A model generated the notes under the pieces. That model was not told where the DNA came from. It made no database searches and saw only the letters and a list, made by a program, of their open reading frames with translations. DNA of 64,000 nucleotides from assembly GCA_016714365.1 (NCBI GenBank), contig JADJNH010000005.1, positions 782,501-846,500 of the forward strand, given 5' to 3'. A program made the position numbers and the translations under genes. The stretch comes from Candidatus Vicinibacter affinis. GTDB lineage: Bacteria > Bacteroidota > Bacteroidia > Chitinophagales > Saprospiraceae. Every line of letters starts with the position of its first letter. Positions within the stretch are counted from its first letter, which is position 1. Positions 36,295-45,190 of the stretch are shown in pieces.

Positions 36295-37760
36295 GAATTT
36301 GCGTATTACAACCTGACTATGGTTCTTCCTCCGTGGATTATCAGAACTATGACCCCAGAAGGGATTTATCTGGTTTGATGTCTGAGGCTACTATAGATCA
36401 CGTTTTTTTAAATAAGCTTACCACTTATAAGCAATTAAAAGAACTGTCCGGAAAATCCTACGATGTATTCGTAAATCTTTGTGAAGGATATCTTGAATGG
36501 GACATTCCTTCCATAGATGTCATTCACAGTTTGGAAATGCTGAATCTCCCATACACCGGTCCTAATGCAGAATTGTATGACCCGCCTAAGGATCTTATGA
36601 AATATGTAGCCTATTGTGAAGGTGTGAAGACACCTCCATATTACAAAGTGAGCGATGATTCAGATTTAAGTAAAATTTCAAATTATTTGAAATTCCCGAT
36701 GTTTGTTAAACCAATAAAGGCTGGAGACAGTCTTGGAATTGACGATCACTCAAAAGTGGATACTGCCCATGATCTTTATTTGAAAATCGAATCCTTGAGG
36801 AAAGAGTACAACGATATACTCATTGAAGAATATATCCCAGGGAGAGAATTTACAGTCCTTGTTGTAGCTGATGAAAGCAAGCCAAGGAAGTGTAGAAGTT
36901 TTAAGCCTGTGGAGTACATTTTCCCCGAGAACTTTGCATTTAAAACATATTCACTCAAAACATCCGAACTTCATCCTGAAGCAAACAAGCCATGCGACGA
37001 TAAGAAACTCGATAAAATTTTAAGGGAGTCTGCAGAAAGAATTTTTAAAGCATTCAACGGAGTGGGCTACGCAAGAATGGATTTTCGTGTGAATGATGCA
37101 AACGAAGTTTATTTCCTGGAAATCAATTTTACTTGTTCTGTTTTTTATTCCGAAGGTTATGAAGGTTCTGCAGATTATATCTTGAAATATGATGGTGTTG
37201 GACAGGAGGGATTTTTGCGGATGATTGTGGAGGAAGGAATAAAGAGATATAAATCCAGAATGAAAAAATATGAAATGAATGGCAATGCGATTTCAGGTTT
37301 TGGCATTTACGCAAAGCAGGGATTCAAAAAGGGAGAGGTCATTTTTAAAGGTGAAGAGAGGGCACAAAGGATAGTGACCAAACGATATGTAGGTAAGAAC
37401 TGGACGATTGATGATAAAAGATTTTTCAAACAATATGCCTATCCACTGAGTAATCAGGTTTATTGTTTGTGGGACAATGATCCCACTGAATGGGCTCCAC
37501 AAAATCACAGTTGCGATCCGAACACAGAGTATAAAGGATTGGATGTTATTGCACTCAGGGAAGTTCAACTAGGAGAAGAGTTGACACTTGATTATTCTAA
37601 TTTTCTGGATGAGCAGGCGGAGTCATTTGTTTGTCAATGTAATTCACCAAAGTGCAAGGGTGTTATTTCTGGAGTCTTGAATAATTCTGTCACTAAAAGA
37701 GAAGATTTTCAAGAGATGCGTTCCCGGCATCGTGTCTTAAAGACCATGGAAAGACCCTAA
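36291..37760 (+). CDS. ATP-grasp / SET domain fusion protein
   Basis: A 489-residue protein. Residues 1-320 are an ATP-grasp unit similar to the preceding gene product: FVNLCEGY (60-67), YTGP (88-91), Lys140 in FVKP, AGDSLGI (144-150), EEYIPGREFT (179-188), Asp264, Glu277 and Asn279. Residues 333-460 are a complete SET domain: SGFGIYAKQGF (335-345, with the G-x-G SAM turn), NHSCDPN (405-411), GEELTLDY (428-435) and a post-SET C-x-C-x4-C (448, 450, 455). Unlike the stand-alone SET protein it has all SAM and zinc residues. Ligation and lysine-type methylation in one chain point to modification of a peptide or protein. Terminator follows (37811-37850). Confidence 0.92.
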   Translation: MRICVLQPDYGSSSVDYQNYDPRRDLSGLMSEATIDHVFLNKLTTYKQLKELSGKSYDVFVNLCEGYLEWDIPSIDVIHSLEMLNLPYTGPNAELYDPPKDLMKYVAYCEGVKTPPYYKVSDDSDLSKISNYLKFPMFVKPIKAGDSLGIDDHSKVDTAHDLYLKIESLRKEYNDILIEEYIPGREFTVLVVADESKPRKCRSFKPVEYIFPENFAFKTYSLKTSELHPEANKPCDDKKLDKILRESAERIFKAFNGVGYARMDFRVNDANEVYFLEINFTCSVFYSEGYEGSADYILKYDGVGQEGFLRMIVEEGIKRYKSRMKKYEMNGNAISGFGIYAKQGFKKGEVIFKGEERAQRIVTKRYVGKNWTIDDKRFFKQYAYPLSNQVYCLWDNDPTEWAPQNHSCDPNTEYKGLDVIALREVQLGEELTLDYSNFLDEQAESFVCQCNSPKCKGVISGVLNNSVTKREDFQEMRSRHRVLKTMERP

Positions 37761-37810
37761 AAAATTCAAGTTAGTCAGGATGTTCCAACTTCTTATTCTT
37801 TAAGAAAAGA

Positions 37811-37850
37811 AAAGCCCCTAAGTGGTGAACACCCAGGGGCTTTAAAAATT
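37811..37850. terminator. Bidirectional terminator
   Basis: AAAGCCCCT (37811-37819) pairs with AGGGGCTTT (37835-37843), 9 bp, with A-rich and T-rich flanks on both sides. It separates the ATP-grasp/SET gene on the plus strand from the convergent small exported protein on the minus strand. Confidence 0.85.
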
Positions 37851-37856
37851 TTTCAA

Positions 37857-38189
37857 TTACCATCTCCTTCTTCTCTCCTGATCGTGTTTTTCTCTGTAGA
37901 TGTGACGATCTGTCTGGCACCTCAAAGCTCTTAGCTCACGTTTTTCTCTTTTAGAAAGATGTCCGTCACGCCAAGCTTGCCGGTGGGCCCATTTCATTCT
38001 CCTTTGATCATTTTTTAGATGTGCATATTCTTTTCTTGTGAGCTCTCCGTTCCTCCTGCCATGTTCAATTCTTTCCTGTTGATTTTGATGATGGCGTCTG
38101 TGATTGCCTGGACCAGGTTGTGCGTTCAAAATTAGGAAGGTGGTCAAGGTTATGAAGGCTGATAAAAAAATCTTGTTTTTCATGTTCAT
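37857..38189 (-). CDS. Small basic exported protein
   Basis: Read from the ATG at 38189 this is a 110-residue protein (MNMKNKIFLSAF...), with a signal peptide ending at LNAQ and a strongly basic mature chain rich in His, Arg and Lys. The mature part has two repeats of the form GELTRKEYAHLKNDQRRM and GHLSKREKRELRAL, a helix-loop-helix pattern common in small Bacteroidota exported proteins. An upstream Met (38228) is less likely because it puts 13 charged residues ahead of the signal peptide. Metal or nucleic-acid binding is possible; function unknown. Confidence 0.7.
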   Translation of the reverse strand: MNMKNKIFLSAFITLTTFLILNAQPGPGNHRRHHQNQQERIEHGRRNGELTRKEYAHLKNDQRRMKWAHRQAWRDGHLSKREKRELRALRCQTDRHIYREKHDQERRRRW

Positions 38190-38328
38190 TAATTTTAGTT
38201 GTGACAGTTTGACCGGATGATCTTCCATTGGATTAAATTGACAGATGGCTTTAATAATAATTTAACCAAATCATCTCATTCCTGACTAATTGACATATAT
38301 ATGTTATTTATAATATGTCAAAATATAC

Positions 38329-38336
38329 TAACTTTG
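38329..38336 (+). promoter_or_regulatory. -7 element of the parC promoter
   Basis: TAACTTTG matches TAnnTTTG exactly, 19 nt before the parC start codon. No TTTG is found at the proper distance upstream, so only the -7 half is supported. Confidence 0.5.
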
Positions 38337-38355
38337 CTGCTACTCAAACTCGAAT

Positions 38356-40938
38356 ATGGAAAATCAGGATGTTCCTTTACAAGAAGGAGATCATATATTA
38401 ACCCTTGATGGGATGTACCAGGATTACTTTTTGGATTATGCCTCCTATGTCATTCTTGAAAGGGCAGTGCCGGCCATTGAAGACGGTTTAAAACCGGTCC
38501 AACGAAGGATACTCCACAGCATGTATGAAAAGGAAGATGGTCGTTATCACAAGGTGGCCAACCTGATCGGGCATACCATGCAATATCATCCGCACGGAGA
38601 TGCAGCTATAGGGGATGCTTTGGTAAATCTAGGTCAAAAGGACCTGTTAATTGATACACAAGGTAACTGGGGAGATTTCCGAACAGGAGATTCTGCGGCT
38701 GCTCCAAGATATATAGAAGCGAGATTGACCAAGTTTGCCCTGGAGGTAGCCTTCAATCCACAGTTGACTGAGTGGCAATTATCTTATGATGGAAGGAATA
38801 AAGAGCCTGAAGTTCTTCCAATGAAATTTCCATTATTATTGGCACAGGGTGTAGAGGGTATAGCTGTTGGATTGGCAACTAAAATCCTGCCACACAATTT
38901 TATTGAAATCATCAAAGCTTCCATCCAATATTTAAAAGGCAATAAGGTAAAAATTTATCCTGATTTTGAAACCGGCGGGCAAATAGATGTTTCGGATTAT
39001 CAGCAAGGGGCCCGTGGAGGGAAGGTGAAAATCCGTGCAAAAATTGAAGTAGAAGACAAGAAATATTTGGTGATCCGTGAGTTGCCTTTTTCAGTGACCA
39101 CCACGTCACTGATTGAATCAATTGTTAAGGCTTCTGAAAAAGGAAAGATTAAAATTAAGCAAGTCTCTGATAATACTGCGAAAGATGTAGAGATACGAAT
39201 TGAAATACAACCCGGTGTTTCTCCTGAGGTTACCATTGATGCTCTTTACGCATTTACAAGTTGTGAAATATCTATTTCTCCAAATGCATGTGTCATCGTA
39301 AAGGACAGTCCCGTCTTTCTGAGTGTGCAGGATATTTTAAGAATATCCACTGAAAATACCAGGATTCTTTTAGGTAAAGAGTTGGAATTTAGAAAAAATG
39401 AGTTGCTCGAAAAATGGCATCTCACTTCACTCGAAAAAATATTCATAGAAAACAGGATATATCGGGATATTGAAGAATGTACAAGCTGGCAGGAGGTAGT
39501 GGAAAATATTGAAGTCGGGTTAGCAAAATATGTGATTACGCCTGAAATGAATATCAAAACGGCTGATAAAAGAATCAGACTTAACCGTTCAATTACTTTA
39601 GACGATATTACGCACCTTACTGAAATCAGAATTAAGCGAATTTCGAAATACAATAAATTCCAAACTGATGAGCATCTTAAAAATCTGGAATCAGAAATTA
39701 AACAGGTCAATCATCATTTGGAACATCTCACTGATTACACCATTGCCTACTTTGAAAACCTATTAAGTAAATACGGGAAGGGCAAAGAGCGCAGAACCAG
39801 ATTGATGGAATTTGAATCCATTCAGGCAACACAGGTTGTTGCCAATAATGCCAGGCTTTATGTAAACAGGGAAGAAGGATTTATTGGCTGGGGCCTGAAG
39901 AAAGATGATTTTGTTAAGGAGTGTTCAGACATCGATGACATTATTGTTTTTAGAGCCGACGCCAAATGTATAGTGAGCAGAATATCTGAAAAAACATTTG
40001 TGGGCAAAGATATTCTGCATGTGGATGTGTGGAGAAAGGGAGATGAACGGACCACCTATAATTTGATATACATAGATGGTGAGACCGGTAAGGCGATGGC
40101 TAAGAGATTTAATGTTACAGGGGTGACAAGGGATAAAGAATATGATCTTACCAAAGGGCATCCAAAATCCAAAGCGCTTTATTTTTCAGCAAATCCGGAA
40201 GGAGAGGCTGAAATTGTTAGTATCCAACTTACCGCAGGTTGTTCAGCCAAGATAAAACAGTTTGATTTTAATTTTTCTGAATTAGATATAAAAGGCAGAA
40301 GCTCACAGGGAAATATTGTCACCAAGTACCCTGTAAGAAAAGTAAGCCTGAAGGAAAAGGGGAAGTCAACACTGACTGCGCAAACCATTTGGTATGACGA
40401 AAATACAGGAAGGTTAAATATTGATGGTAGGGGAAGATCCTTGGGTGGACTTAATAAAGGAGATCTTTTGTTAGCTGTTTACAAAACAGGTAACTATGAA
40501 ATTACTGAATATGATCTGAACAATCGTTATGCATATGAAGACCTGTTGGTAATTGAGAAATTCAATCCGGAAAAAATCATTTCGGCCATTTATTTTGATG
40601 GAGAAAAAAGATGGTCAATGGCAAAAAGATTTAAAATAGAAACTTCGACTCATGGACAGAAGTTTTCATTTATTTCAGACCACAAGGATTCAAAATTGTA
40701 TTTTGTGAGTACGCACAGAAATCCGGAGGTCCTTTTTTCATATAAGCGAAAGAATGAAAAAATAGATGAAATCCTCACCCTCAATGAATTTGTAGATGTT
40801 AAAGGATGGAAGGCTCTGGGTAATAAAATTGAGGACCTCAGTTTACTTAAAGTGGTAGACCAAAGTAAGCCAGAGACTAACGTCAAAAATCCGGGTACTG
40901 AAAAACTTAAGCCGGGAGATACGATTGATTTTGATTAA
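38356..40938 (+). CDS. parC: DNA topoisomerase IV / gyrase-type subunit A
   Basis: An 860-residue type IIA topoisomerase subunit that cuts and rejoins DNA to unlink daughter chromosomes. The catalytic tyrosine is Tyr119 in APRYIEARL; the GLKPVQRRIL helix (45-54) and YHPHGD (77-82) are intact, and a degenerate C-terminal DNA-wrapping domain follows from about residue 500. At the quinolone-contact position (Ser80 of E. coli ParC) there is Ala83, while the acidic partner is kept as Asp87. It is in the Bacteroidota ParC-like branch; the B subunit is not in this window. murA follows after 35 bp on the same strand. Confidence 0.94.
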   Translation: MENQDVPLQEGDHILTLDGMYQDYFLDYASYVILERAVPAIEDGLKPVQRRILHSMYEKEDGRYHKVANLIGHTMQYHPHGDAAIGDALVNLGQKDLLIDTQGNWGDFRTGDSAAAPRYIEARLTKFALEVAFNPQLTEWQLSYDGRNKEPEVLPMKFPLLLAQGVEGIAVGLATKILPHNFIEIIKASIQYLKGNKVKIYPDFETGGQIDVSDYQQGARGGKVKIRAKIEVEDKKYLVIRELPFSVTTTSLIESIVKASEKGKIKIKQVSDNTAKDVEIRIEIQPGVSPEVTIDALYAFTSCEISISPNACVIVKDSPVFLSVQDILRISTENTRILLGKELEFRKNELLEKWHLTSLEKIFIENRIYRDIEECTSWQEVVENIEVGLAKYVITPEMNIKTADKRIRLNRSITLDDITHLTEIRIKRISKYNKFQTDEHLKNLESEIKQVNHHLEHLTDYTIAYFENLLSKYGKGKERRTRLMEFESIQATQVVANNARLYVNREEGFIGWGLKKDDFVKECSDIDDIIVFRADAKCIVSRISEKTFVGKDILHVDVWRKGDERTTYNLIYIDGETGKAMAKRFNVTGVTRDKEYDLTKGHPKSKALYFSANPEGEAEIVSIQLTAGCSAKIKQFDFNFSELDIKGRSSQGNIVTKYPVRKVSLKEKGKSTLTAQTIWYDENTGRLNIDGRGRSLGGLNKGDLLLAVYKTGNYEITEYDLNNRYAYEDLLVIEKFNPEKIISAIYFDGEKRWSMAKRFKIETSTHGQKFSFISDHKDSKLYFVSTHRNPEVLFSYKRKNEKIDEILTLNEFVDVKGWKALGNKIEDLSLLKVVDQSKPETNVKNPGTEKLKPGDTIDFD

Positions 40939-40973
40939 ATAGATGCGGATATTTCTTAATTGAATTTTTAAAG

Positions 40974-42287
40974 ATGAATACAGGAGATAGTTTTGTAGTA
41001 ACAGGTGGAAATAAATTGAATGGCACTTTAACCCCTCAGGGAGCAAAAAATGAAGCCTTGCAAATTTTGTGTGCTACTTTACTCACTGAAGAGTTGGTGA
41101 TCATAGAAAATCTACCAGACATTTTGGACATCAGGCATTTGATTGAATTGATCAAAGGTCTTGGGGTAATTGTTCAACGTCTGGGACCCAATAGCTATTC
41201 TTTTTGTGCGAAGGAAGTAGATCTGGATTATTTTGGCACACACGAATTCCAATCCAATGCCAGAAAGATCAGAGGCTCTGTAATGTTGTTAGCTCCACTC
41301 CTTGCGAGATATAAAAGAGCTGTTTTGCCAAAACCCGGTGGAGATAAAATTGGTCGCCGAAGATTGGACACCCACTTTCTTGGTTTACAGAAGTTGGGAG
41401 CTGTTTTTAATTATGATGAACAATCAAATCAATACAACATCAGTGCAGACAAATTAAAAGGAACTTACATACTGATGGATGAAATTTCTGTGACCGGCAC
41501 TGCTAATATCATCATGGCAGCAGTGATGGCCAGTGGAGAGACTACAATTTATAACGCCGCTTGTGAACCATACCTTCAGCAATTATGTAAGATGCTGAAT
41601 CGAATGGGGGCTAAAATAAAAGGCATTGGATCCAATTTACTTCAAATAGAAGGGGTAGAAAAACTAAACGGGACTACTCATAGGATATTACCTGATATGA
41701 TTGAAATCGGCAGTTTTATAAGTCTGGCTGCCATGACGCAATCTGAAATTTTAATTAAAGATGCAGGAGTTGAACATTTGGGAATCATCCCATTTGTATT
41801 CGAAAGGATGGGTGTTACTCTGAAGATCAGTGGGGATGATATCCTGGTGCCGGCTATGGAGGAGTATGAAATTCAGCAATTTATGGATGGTTCTGTTATG
41901 ACAATTTATGATGCACCCTGGCCGGGATTCACACCCGACCTCATGAGTGTAATACTTGTCATGGCGATACAAGCTAAAGGCAATGTGCTTATACATCAAA
42001 AGATGTTTGAATCAAGGTTATTTTTTGTGGATAAATTAATAGATATGGGGGCGCAAATTATTTTATGTGATCCTCATCGTGCTGCGGTTAATGGTCTCAA
42101 CAGAAAGTATCCTTTGAAAGGAATTGAAATGACTTCACCTGATATTCGTGCGGGGGTTGCTTTGCTGATTGCAGCCTTGTCTGCCCAAGGAAAAAGTGTG
42201 ATTCACTCCATCCATCAGATTGACAGGGGATATGAAAGAATTGATGAAAGGCTTAATGCCATTGGTGCTGAAATAATCAGGAAATGA
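40974..42287 (+). CDS. murA: UDP-N-acetylglucosamine 1-carboxyvinyltransferase MurA
   Basis: A 437-residue enzyme for the first committed step of peptidoglycan synthesis, transferring enolpyruvate from PEP to UDP-GlcNAc. It opens with VTGGNKLNGTLTPQGAKNEAL, has the RKIRGSVMLLAPLLAR block (97-112) and the active-site loop PKPGGDKIGRRRLDTH (119-134). In that loop the usual Cys (E. coli Cys115, in PGGCAIG) is Asp124. The same Cys-to-Asp change in Mycobacterium and Chlamydia MurA gives fosfomycin insensitivity. Also, the KNAAL motif reads KNEAL. It lies 35 bp after parC and is likely co-transcribed. Confidence 0.96.
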   Translation: MNTGDSFVVTGGNKLNGTLTPQGAKNEALQILCATLLTEELVIIENLPDILDIRHLIELIKGLGVIVQRLGPNSYSFCAKEVDLDYFGTHEFQSNARKIRGSVMLLAPLLARYKRAVLPKPGGDKIGRRRLDTHFLGLQKLGAVFNYDEQSNQYNISADKLKGTYILMDEISVTGTANIIMAAVMASGETTIYNAACEPYLQQLCKMLNRMGAKIKGIGSNLLQIEGVEKLNGTTHRILPDMIEIGSFISLAAMTQSEILIKDAGVEHLGIIPFVFERMGVTLKISGDDILVPAMEEYEIQQFMDGSVMTIYDAPWPGFTPDLMSVILVMAIQAKGNVLIHQKMFESRLFFVDKLIDMGAQIILCDPHRAAVNGLNRKYPLKGIEMTSPDIRAGVALLIAALSAQGKSVIHSIHQIDRGYERIDERLNAIGAEIIRK

Positions 42288-42422
42288 TGTATTCTTTTGA
42301 AAGAGATTACTGTCGTTATAACTACTGAGTCAAAATTAATTTAACTATCATGTATTAAACATCAAAGGAACTATTTCATGATGTTCTTGAATAAATTACT
42401 TTACTTATAGAAGTTTTAATTA

Positions 42423-44114
42423 TTAAAAGTCAAATCGTTGCCTATCCAGATTCATTCTTAATCCTGTCTGCAACCAATAGGATTTCTCTATTTTGTTTAA
42501 TTGATTAAAGCGATAGCCAAGATCTAAATCGATGTAAATTCCTTTCCAAAGGCGGTATGAGGCATTTACTTCCATTTTGAATATTTTGACTTTCTGACCC
42601 TGTCCAATCCGGTTATCAAAATCCATCACGCGCTGTTCATTAGATTTCAAAATATTTCCACCATAGTTTAATTCATTCATATCAATTCCTTTCACATAGT
42701 GGAGGAAATTAAACTGATAATTTGTTCTTGCAGTAGGGCGGTAATTTATACGAAATATTATTTCATTTAAATTAGATCCAAGAGGATGGGCCAGTGATTG
42801 GTAATTATGTGAATAATTTGCTATGCTGTCACGGAACGAATAGGTGTAAGGCCTGATGGAATTAAATTCTGCCTGAAAATCCAGATTCTTAATTTTAAGT
42901 AAATCAAAATAGAAAAATCCTAACTGCATGCTGTATTTATTCCCCCACCAACCAGAAGGTGTTCCGAAAATTCTGCTGAGTACAAATTCATCAAATAGTA
43001 GTTGTCCATAAATTTTAAGTGAACTGCTGGCAATTATTTCAGACTGTAATCCCAAAAGAACGTTATCGGGGCTACCCAAAGATTGTTCCACGCCTCTATA
43101 GAGAATTACCGGATTTAAATATTGTAGTTCAAATCCATTTTTTCTGCCGAAGATTACGGATTCAAAAATTCCAAGATTCCATCGCTTATTTATTCTGATA
43201 TTCAGAAAATGTGAAGCCATGTATTTTTTATCCAATAAGTGATCTACCGAATTAAAACTTCTGTTTTCAGCAGACAATTCAGCAAATAAGTTTTGATAGC
43301 TAATGGGGCCGAACTGACTATTTATTTTGAGGTATAGATAAGGACTTGAGAAGTCTGAAAGTAATAAACTTCTTATACCATTTCCAATTCTATTTCTTCC
43401 ATGGCCAAATGTTACATCAACACTTTTAGTTACGTTGAAGTGAATATTTCCTTCTGCAATGAGGTAGTCAAATGAATTTTTTAGTTTAAATAATTTGCTT
43501 TTGTATATTTTAAGAAATCCTGCACCGGGGAAAGCCTGGTATTCATTTATAAATTGACCGACGTAGTCATTTGTTCCGATTTGCGTTTCCGTAACCGATG
43601 CATTGAAGAATATTTTATTGTCCAGCCCTCCTGATATTTTAATTCCCCTTCGGTTGGTAAGAAGATTGGATGTAAGATTGGTATTTTCGAATCCGGTCTT
43701 CAGCTCAAAAGTCGGATCTAAACAAACGTAATAGGAATTCTTAAGAATGGATAAAAAATGTGTATTCTGGTAGAAATACTTGAGAAACGGCCTGGATTCT
43801 AATGAATTAGTTAAATTGGCAAGCGTGTCTGAATGGTAATAGATGTATTCCGGATATTTACTTAAAATTTCATCTACATCGTAAGCAAGATTATTATAAC
43901 CACCCGGGTAATTTATTTTCATCCCGGTAAGCTCAGGAATTAGACTGTTTTGAGAAGGTTGGTAGAAGAAACTAGGAGTATGTAAAAATGTTTTCGCTTT
44001 GGTTTCAATTTTGTTTAGCAGCAATTGGTGATTTTCATTGTATTGGATCAAATTTCCTTGTGAGATAGCCTTCCAGCTTACTGTCAGCAGCAAAATGAAA
44101 ATCAAAAATCTCAT
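42423..44114 (-). CDS. Outer-membrane beta-barrel protein, Wzi/RemB-like
   Basis: A 563-residue protein with a signal peptide (1-18, ending ISQ) and a long series of amphipathic beta strands to the C-terminal Phe, typical of an outer-membrane barrel. The FGHGRNRIGNGIRSLLLSD segment (about 237-255) and the following LYLKI strand resemble capsule-assembly Wzi and the gliding-associated RemB family. The start is 2 bp after the stop of lpxK, so the two are coupled. It may act in surface polysaccharide attachment; the family assignment is tentative. Confidence 0.7.
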   Translation of the reverse strand: MRFLIFILLLTVSWKAISQGNLIQYNENHQLLLNKIETKAKTFLHTPSFFYQPSQNSLIPELTGMKINYPGGYNNLAYDVDEILSKYPEYIYYHSDTLANLTNSLESRPFLKYFYQNTHFLSILKNSYYVCLDPTFELKTGFENTNLTSNLLTNRRGIKISGGLDNKIFFNASVTETQIGTNDYVGQFINEYQAFPGAGFLKIYKSKLFKLKNSFDYLIAEGNIHFNVTKSVDVTFGHGRNRIGNGIRSLLLSDFSSPYLYLKINSQFGPISYQNLFAELSAENRSFNSVDHLLDKKYMASHFLNIRINKRWNLGIFESVIFGRKNGFELQYLNPVILYRGVEQSLGSPDNVLLGLQSEIIASSSLKIYGQLLFDEFVLSRIFGTPSGWWGNKYSMQLGFFYFDLLKIKNLDFQAEFNSIRPYTYSFRDSIANYSHNYQSLAHPLGSNLNEIIFRINYRPTARTNYQFNFLHYVKGIDMNELNYGGNILKSNEQRVMDFDNRIGQGQKVKIFKMEVNASYRLWKGIYIDLDLGYRFNQLNKIEKSYWLQTGLRMNLDRQRFDF

Positions 44115-44116
44115 TT

Positions 44117-45172
44117 TTATATTTTGAATTCTAAAAGGAAATTTTTTATAGTTTGGTCGAACAATTCTTTGTTATAAAAATCAATATTCAAAGGGAGCAC
44201 ATAAATATCCAAATTTTGATTTCTTATAAATGTTTCATGTAAGCGCAATCTCGTAGCATCTTTTTCGGTGGTAAGTAACATTTTATTTGAATGACTTATC
44301 TTATTATATTTATTGAAAATATGCGTGAGCTCAGTTTCAGTAAAGTAGTGATGATCTTCAAAATTGTAATCTGTTACAGAGGCAACCCTTGGGGCAAGAT
44401 ATTCCAAAAGATAGGAAGACTGTGCAATGGCGCTTATAACCATTAAATCCAATCCATCATTTAATTTAAAAATTTTATCATGATTGAATAGGTGATATGG
44501 CGTGCCATAATCAAGATATGAAAAAAATAACAATTGCTTCTCATTTAACTTTAGCTTGAATCGCCAGGTAAAAATCTCTTCTTCCTTTGGTTCATTAGGA
44601 CATTTTGTAACTATAACGATGTCAGCACGTCGGGCACCATAACGCCATTCCCGCAGACGACCGCTAGGTAAAAGATAATCCTGAAAATAGGGGTTAGCAT
44701 ATTCTGTAAGAAGAATGTTTAGACCCGGAGTGACTTCAAGGTGTTGATAGGCATCGTCTAAAAGAATGGTTTTTACTTCAGGGTGTTGTGATAATAGTTT
44801 AGGGATGCCAATGGATCTGTTACTGTTCACTGCAAAAGGAACATCAGGAAATTTGGTTTTGATTTGTACAGGTTCATCGCCAACTTCTACTGCGGTATGT
44901 GTTTGAGTTAATAAAATATGCCCGGTTGTTTTACGACGATAGCCACGACTTAGAACGGCCACTGGAATATAATCTTTGAGTAATTTGATCAAATATTCGA
45001 TGTGCGGAGATTTTCCGGTGCCACCAACTGTTAGGTTGCCGACACTGATTACAGGAATACTGAATTTGAGTGTTTTGAAAAATCCTGACAAATAAAAACC
45101 TTGGTAAATACTGACGCCAATTCCGTAAAGAAAAGAGAAAGGTGCAAGTATAAGTTGAAGTGTTTTTTTCAA
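44117..45172 (-). CDS. lpxK: Tetraacyldisaccharide 4'-kinase LpxK
   Basis: A 351-residue inner-membrane-associated kinase that adds the 4'-phosphate to the lipid A precursor. It has the N-terminal membrane-binding helix (1-25), a Walker A loop (SVGNLTVGGTGKSPH, with the GGTGKS core), the SRGYRRKT segment and the LLDDAYQH motif carrying the catalytic Asp pair. Length fits the family (about 330-360). It lies 18 bp after the porin-like gene and 2 bp before the Wzi-like gene. Confidence 0.95.
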   Translation of the reverse strand: MKKTLQLILAPFSFLYGIGVSIYQGFYLSGFFKTLKFSIPVISVGNLTVGGTGKSPHIEYLIKLLKDYIPVAVLSRGYRRKTTGHILLTQTHTAVEVGDEPVQIKTKFPDVPFAVNSNRSIGIPKLLSQHPEVKTILLDDAYQHLEVTPGLNILLTEYANPYFQDYLLPSGRLREWRYGARRADIVIVTKCPNEPKEEEIFTWRFKLKLNEKQLLFFSYLDYGTPYHLFNHDKIFKLNDGLDLMVISAIAQSSYLLEYLAPRVASVTDYNFEDHHYFTETELTHIFNKYNKISHSNKMLLTTEKDATRLRLHETFIRNQNLDIYVLPLNIDFYNKELFDQTIKNFLLEFKI

Positions 45173-45190
45173 AATTAATTAAAAGCCTTT

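Noticed and set aside
39246..39710. 154-codon minus-strand frame inside parC
   Set aside because: Antisense shadow; parC is certain on the plus strand.
42288..42422. Terminator between murA and the Wzi-like gene
   Set aside because: Only weak short pairings; no stem with T-run.
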